Shown here piece after piece: positions 5,321 to 8,442 of a stretch of 8,442 nt of DNA. Under the pieces are notes generated by a model. The model ran no database searches and had not been told where the DNA came from. It was given only the letters and a program-made list of their open reading frames with translations. Numbering within the stretch: position 1 is the stretch's first letter; every line of letters begins with the position of its first letter. This DNA is from CAYSFW01 sp964620675. Lineage in GTDB: Bacteria; Pseudomonadota; Gammaproteobacteria; UWMA-0217. Location of the stretch: assembly GCA_964620675.1 (NCBI GenBank), contig CAZUJU010000088.1:1-8442 (forward strand), read 5' to 3'. The position numbers and the translations under genes are program-made.

Positions 5321-6319
5321 ATGCGCACTTCGCACGTCAAGTTCTACCAGACCGGCACCTTCACCGTCGGCAACCGGTTACTGTCCGAGACCGACCGCTC
5401 CGTGCAATCGACCATGGAGCGCACCAACTCACTGAACTCCGGGCACCGCGCCTGCCAGGGCTGCGGCGAGGCGCTCGGCGCGCGCTACGCCATCGACGCG
5501 GCGATGCGCGCGACCAACAATCAGTTGATCGCCACGAACGCAACCGGCTGCCTGGAGGTATTTTCGACGCCGTACCCGCAGACCTCGTGGCAAATCCCGT
5601 GGATTCACTCGTTGTTCGGCAATGCGCCGGCGGTGGCAAGCGGCGTGGCGGCAGCGCTCAAGGTCAAGGGGATCAAGGACACCCGCGTGGTCGCGCAGGG
5701 CGGCGACGGCGGCACCACCGACATCGGCTTCGGCTGTCTCTCCGGCATGTTCGAGCGCAACGACGACGTGCTCTACATCTGCTACGACAACGAGGCCTAT
5801 ATGAACACTGGCGTGCAGCGTTCCAGCGCCACGCCGCCCGCCGCGCGCACCGCGACGACGCAAGCCGTGGGGCGTGAGCCGGGCAATGTGTTCGGGCAAG
5901 GCAAGAACATGCCGCTGATCGCGATGGCGCACGAGATTCCCTATGTGGCAACGGCCTCGGTCGCCGACGTGCGCGACCTCGAAAACAAGGTCACCAAGGC
6001 CATGTCGATCCGCGGCGCGCGCTACATCCACATCCTCGTGCCGTGCCCGCTCGGGTGGGGCGCTGCCCCGCACGACACGGTCAAGCTCTCGCGGCTCGCG
6101 ATCGAGTCGGGCCTGTTTCCGGTGTTTGAGGCCGAACACGGCGAGATCACGGGCCGGCGCAACATCCGCCACAAGGTGCCGGTCGAGGAATATCTCAAGC
6201 TGCAAAAGCGCTTCGCGCACCTGTTCCGACCGACCCTGCGGGTGGACGTCATCGCGCATTTGCAGGGGATCGCCGACAAGAATATTCGGCGGTTCGGTCT
6301 GCTGGCGGCGGCTCAATGA
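5321..6319 (+). CDS. porB: 2-oxoacid:acceptor oxidoreductase, beta subunit (thiamine diphosphate-binding)
   Basis: The beta subunit binds thiamine diphosphate and a [4Fe-4S] cluster, and with the alpha chain forms the active site. At 332 residues it is of normal length. The cofactor motif is GGDGGTTDIGFG (127-138) followed by DNEAYMNTG (156-164), where D129 and N157 are the expected Mg-diphosphate ligands. Cluster cysteines are C45 and C48 in CQGCGE, C77 in ATGCLEVFS, and C242 in VPCPLGWG, the conserved four-cysteine set. Its start follows the alpha stop by 10 nt, with GGAG (5312-5315) as ribosome-binding site. The N-terminal 35 residues before the NSLNSGHRAC block are somewhat long but have no better downstream start. 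A REP pair and a T-run separate it from the flavoprotein gene. Confidence 0.93.
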   Translation: MRTSHVKFYQTGTFTVGNRLLSETDRSVQSTMERTNSLNSGHRACQGCGEALGARYAIDAAMRATNNQLIATNATGCLEVFSTPYPQTSWQIPWIHSLFGNAPAVASGVAAALKVKGIKDTRVVAQGGDGGTTDIGFGCLSGMFERNDDVLYICYDNEAYMNTGVQRSSATPPAARTATTQAVGREPGNVFGQGKNMPLIAMAHEIPYVATASVADVRDLENKVTKAMSIRGARYIHILVPCPLGWGAAPHDTVKLSRLAIESGLFPVFEAEHGEITGRRNIRHKVPVEEYLKLQKRFAHLFRPTLRVDVIAHLQGIADKNIRRFGLLAAAQ

Positions 6320-6336
6320 AGCCGATCTGCCATGAT

Positions 6337-6414
6337 TTCGTAGGTTGGGGTGACGCAGGAACCCCAACATTCGGCGGCGCGCGTTGGGGTTCGTACCTCA
6401 CCCCAACCTACGAA
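6337..6414. repeat. Paired REP element, copy 5, inside the oxidoreductase operon
   Basis: The outer arms TTCGTAGGTTGGGGTGA (6337-6353) and 6398-6414 are perfectly complementary over 17 bp. An inner pair, GAACCCCAAC (6359-6368) with GTTGGGGTTC (6383-6392), adds 10 more. Each half also folds separately as a single REP hairpin. It starts 17 nt after the beta stop codon and belongs to the same family as the copies around the RAYT gene 5 kb away. In RNA it would be a very stable stem able to protect the upstream mRNA from 3' exonucleases. Confidence 0.92.
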
Positions 6415-6429
6415 GACTTCGCGTTTTTT
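6398..6429 (+). terminator. Possible attenuating signal: REP stem arm followed by a T6 run
   Basis: Six consecutive T residues (6424-6429) lie 9 nt past the right arm of REP pair 5, preceded by the short palindrome CGAAGACTTCG (6411-6421). The spacing from the large stem is longer than in a standard intrinsic terminator, so termination would be partial at best. If functional, it would lower expression of the flavoprotein relative to the three catalytic subunits. Confidence 0.25.
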
Positions 6430-6462
6430 GCGTCATTGCGGTGAGTAAACGGAGCTATCCCC

Positions 6463-8085
6463 ATGAAAAAACCCTTCGCGATCACCCTTGACGTCGGTTC
6501 CAGCCTCGCCAACCACACCGGTTCGTGGCGGACGGAGCGGCCGGTCTATGTCGACCGTCTACCGCCTTGCAACGCAACCTGCGCGGCGGGCGAGAACATC
6601 CAGCAATGGCTATTCCACGCCGAGGAAGGCCAATATGAGGCCGCGTGGCGCCAGCTCACGCAGGACAATCCACTCCCGGCGATCATGGGGCGGGTGTGCT
6701 ATCACCCCTGCGAAGGCGCGTGCAACCGGGGCCGGCTGGATGAGTCGGTCGGCATCAATTCCGTCGAACGTTTTCTCGGTGACGAGGCGCTGAAACGCGG
6801 TTGGCGCGTCGAGCCCGGCGCGGCGACCGGCAAGCGCGTGATGGTTGTCGGCTCCGGTCCGGCGGGCTTGTCGGCGGCGTATCACTTGCGCCGCTTCGGT
6901 CACGCGGTGACGCTGTTCGAGGCCGAGTCCGCCGCTGGAGGCATGATGCGCTATGGCATCCCGCAGTACCGCCTGCCGCGCAACGTGCTCGACGCGGAAG
7001 TCCAGCGCATCGTCGACATGGGCGTGGAGCTGCGGCTCGATGCGCGCGTCAACGACGTCGGGGAGACCATGCAGCGCGAGGGCTTCGACGCCTGCTTCCT
7101 GGGCGTCGGCGCGCACATCGGCAAGCGCGCCTACATCCCGGCCGGCGACGCGCGCAAGATCACCGACGCGGTTGCCGTGCTGCACGGCATGGAGGGCGCA
7201 GACAAACCGCTGCTCGGCCGCCGCGTAATCGTCTACGGCGGCGGCAACACGGCGATCGACGTCGCGCGCACCGCCAGACGCCTCGGCGCCGAGGAGTCGA
7301 TCATCGTCTACCGCCGCACCCGCGAGAAAATGCCTGCCCACGCCCACGAGGTGCAGGAGGCGCTGGAGGAAGGCGTCAAGCTCAAGTGGCTCACCACCAT
7401 CAAGGAGGCCGACAACGAGAGCATCACCGTCGAGAAGATGGCGCTCGACGAGAACGGCTTCCCCCAGCCGACCGGCGAATACGAGGAGATGCAGGCCGAC
7501 TCCGTGGTGCTCGCGCTCGGGCAGGATGTCGACCTCGCGCTGCTCGAAAACCTTAAGGACCTGCGCATCGAAAAGGGCGTGGTGCAGGTGCGCGCCGACA
7601 TGATGACCGACCACCCCGGCGTGTTCGCGGGCGGCGACATGGTCCCGGGCGACCGCACCGTCACCGTCGCGGTCGGCCACGGCAAGAAGGCCGCGCGAGC
7701 CATCGACGCCCGGCTGCGCGGCGAACGCTACCAAGCCCCGCCGAAACACGAACTCGCCACCTTCGATCGGCTCAACACCTGGTACTACGCCGACGCGCCG
7801 AAGACCGTCCGCCCGATGCTCGACGTCATCCGTCGCCAATCCACCTTCGACGAAGTCCTCGGCGGGCTCGACGAAACCAACGCCCTCTACGAAGCTCGCC
7901 GCTGCATGTCCTGCGGCAATTGCTTCGAGTGCGACACCTGCTACGGCGTCTGCCCTGACAACGCTGTCATCAAACTCGGCCCCGGCAAACGCTTCCAGTT
8001 CAATTACGACTACTGCAAAGGCTGCGGCCTGTGCGTCGCTGAGTGCCCGTGCGGGGCGATTCGGATGGAGGCGGAGACGAGTTAG
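6463..8085 (+). CDS. GltD-like FAD/NAD(P) oxidoreductase fused to a 2[4Fe-4S] ferredoxin domain
   Basis: This 540-residue flavoprotein probably carries electrons between the 2-oxoacid oxidoreductase and NAD(P). The N-terminal part has the GltD-type iron-sulfur region with C36 and C40 in PPCNATCAAGENI and C79, C83 and C87 in VCYHPCEGACNRG. The FAD Rossmann motif is VMVVGSGPAG (126-135), followed by GGMMRYGIPQYRLP (159-172). The NAD(P) site is VIVYGGGNTAID (255-266) with VYRRTREKMPA (282-292). The second FAD motif GVFAGGDMVPGDRTV is at 386-400. The C-terminus adds a ferredoxin with C487/C490/C493/C497 and C518/C521/C524/C528, plus extra C481, C484 and C530. GGAG (6451-6454) lies 8 nt before the ATG. 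Azoarcus phenylglyoxylate:NAD+ oxidoreductase uses a comparable flavoprotein (PadH) with a separate ferredoxin (PadF); here the two appear joined. It could instead act as a more general ferredoxin:NAD(P) reductase. Confidence 0.88.
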   Translation: MKKPFAITLDVGSSLANHTGSWRTERPVYVDRLPPCNATCAAGENIQQWLFHAEEGQYEAAWRQLTQDNPLPAIMGRVCYHPCEGACNRGRLDESVGINSVERFLGDEALKRGWRVEPGAATGKRVMVVGSGPAGLSAAYHLRRFGHAVTLFEAESAAGGMMRYGIPQYRLPRNVLDAEVQRIVDMGVELRLDARVNDVGETMQREGFDACFLGVGAHIGKRAYIPAGDARKITDAVAVLHGMEGADKPLLGRRVIVYGGGNTAIDVARTARRLGAEESIIVYRRTREKMPAHAHEVQEALEEGVKLKWLTTIKEADNESITVEKMALDENGFPQPTGEYEEMQADSVVLALGQDVDLALLENLKDLRIEKGVVQVRADMMTDHPGVFAGGDMVPGDRTVTVAVGHGKKAARAIDARLRGERYQAPPKHELATFDRLNTWYYADAPKTVRPMLDVIRRQSTFDEVLGGLDETNALYEARRCMSCGNCFECDTCYGVCPDNAVIKLGPGKRFQFNYDYCKGCGLCVAECPCGAIRMEAETS

Positions 8086-8442
8086 TGAAGACGCCGCCCA
8101 AACACGACAACGCGATCGGCGCTGAATAATCGACGCTGCGAACGCCTATGAGACCCACGACCACGCGTTCCTGCGCGCGCGGGACCGGTCGCCGATCGGC
8201 GCGGGCGAAGTGGAGCAGCGCGCCCGCGCCTTACGCGAGGGCGCGGAAGTCGTTGAGCTGGCGTGTGGAGGCGGATTGCCGATCACGAGCACGCTCAATG
8301 ACCGGGGTTCGAATCTGGGCGGTGGATAGTTCGCCCACCCTGATCGCGGCTTTCCGGTCCCGCTTCCCAGCCATTCCGGTTCAGTGCGCACGGGTGCTGG
8401 ACGGCGAGTTTTTCGGTGGCACCTTTGAACCTAGAATCCTCG
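8085..8442 (+). pseudogene. Class I SAM-dependent methyltransferase, frameshifted and cut by the window end
   Basis: Three reading frames join to give one methyltransferase N-terminus. A GTG at 8085, overlapping the flavoprotein stop, reads MKTPPKHDNAIGAE up to a TAA at 8127-8129. The next frame (from 8126) reads IIDAANAYETHDHAFLRARD and on to EVVELACGGGLPIT, which corresponds to the SAM-binding motif I (usually DLGCGxGxP), and hits TAG at 8327-8329. The third frame, from 8316, reads WAVDSSPTLIAAFRSRFP and then VLDGEFFGGTFEP, as in motifs II-III of the same family. The shifts fall near 8126 and near 8315. No intact start leads into the middle frame. Two breaks within 200 bp suggest a pseudogene, though sequencing or assembly errors could mimic this. 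The rest lies beyond the window. Confidence 0.65.

Noticed and set aside
6610..7839. A 409-codon minus-strand open frame opposite the flavoprotein gene.
   Set aside because: It is an antisense shadow of a GC-rich, strongly conserved gene and shows no domain, start context or plausible composition. The same applies to the long antisense frames at 3449-4081, 4522-5160 and 5429-6370.
8146..8391. A minus-strand 81-codon open frame at the right end.
   Set aside because: The plus strand clearly carries methyltransferase motifs across the same bases, so the minus frame is a shadow.

Overview
The window looks like chromosomal DNA from a GC-rich proteobacterium, most likely a gammaproteobacterium with some anaerobic or microaerobic metabolism. 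This is inferred from the GC-rich coding style, the GTAGGTTGGGGT-type REP elements with a matching REP-associated transposase, an outer-membrane barrel protein and a ferredoxin-type 2-oxoacid oxidoreductase operon. No rRNA or tRNA gene, and no other taxonomic marker, is visible.

Region 1 (1-1964) is a scrapyard of mobile and broken genes. It opens with a short stretch resembling a diversity-generating retroelement (DGR) variable repeat. A perfect tandem duplication of a paired REP element follows, then a third REP pair, an intact RAYT transposase (TnpA_REP, 408-944) and a fourth REP pair. Directly at the edge of the fourth pair begins the C-terminal quarter of a DGR-type reverse transcriptase (1022-1309), with no N-terminal part anywhere in view. 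Just after its stop codon lies an asparagine-codon-rich segment (1332-1442) with the look of a DGR template repeat, then an 11-bp hairpin (1460-1483). The tail of a probable GNAT/BioF2-like acyltransferase (about 1505-1786) and a hairpin-bearing gap complete the region. I read it as a decayed DGR locus disrupted at a REP/RAYT unit.

Region 2 (1965-3140, minus strand) is one gene for a secreted, probably outer-membrane beta-barrel protein of unknown role. A 341-bp divergent spacer separates it from region 3.

Region 3 (3482-8085, plus strand) is a four-gene operon for a 2-oxoacid:acceptor oxidoreductase of the pyruvate/phenylglyoxylate family: gamma, alpha, beta (thiamine diphosphate) and a GltD-like FAD/NAD(P) flavoprotein carrying its own C-terminal 2[4Fe-4S] ferredoxin domain. 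There is no separate delta (ferredoxin) gene; the flavoprotein appears to supply both the ferredoxin and an NAD(P)-linked electron outlet. A fifth REP pair followed by a T-run sits between the beta and flavoprotein genes and could modulate expression of the last gene.

Region 4 (8085-8442) is a class I SAM-dependent methyltransferase with two apparent frameshifts, running off the window end, probably a pseudogene.

The most notable system is the remnant DGR (RT tail, template-like repeat, hairpin) interrupted at a REP/RAYT unit. The oxidoreductase with a fused flavoprotein-ferredoxin subunit is the main functional unit.
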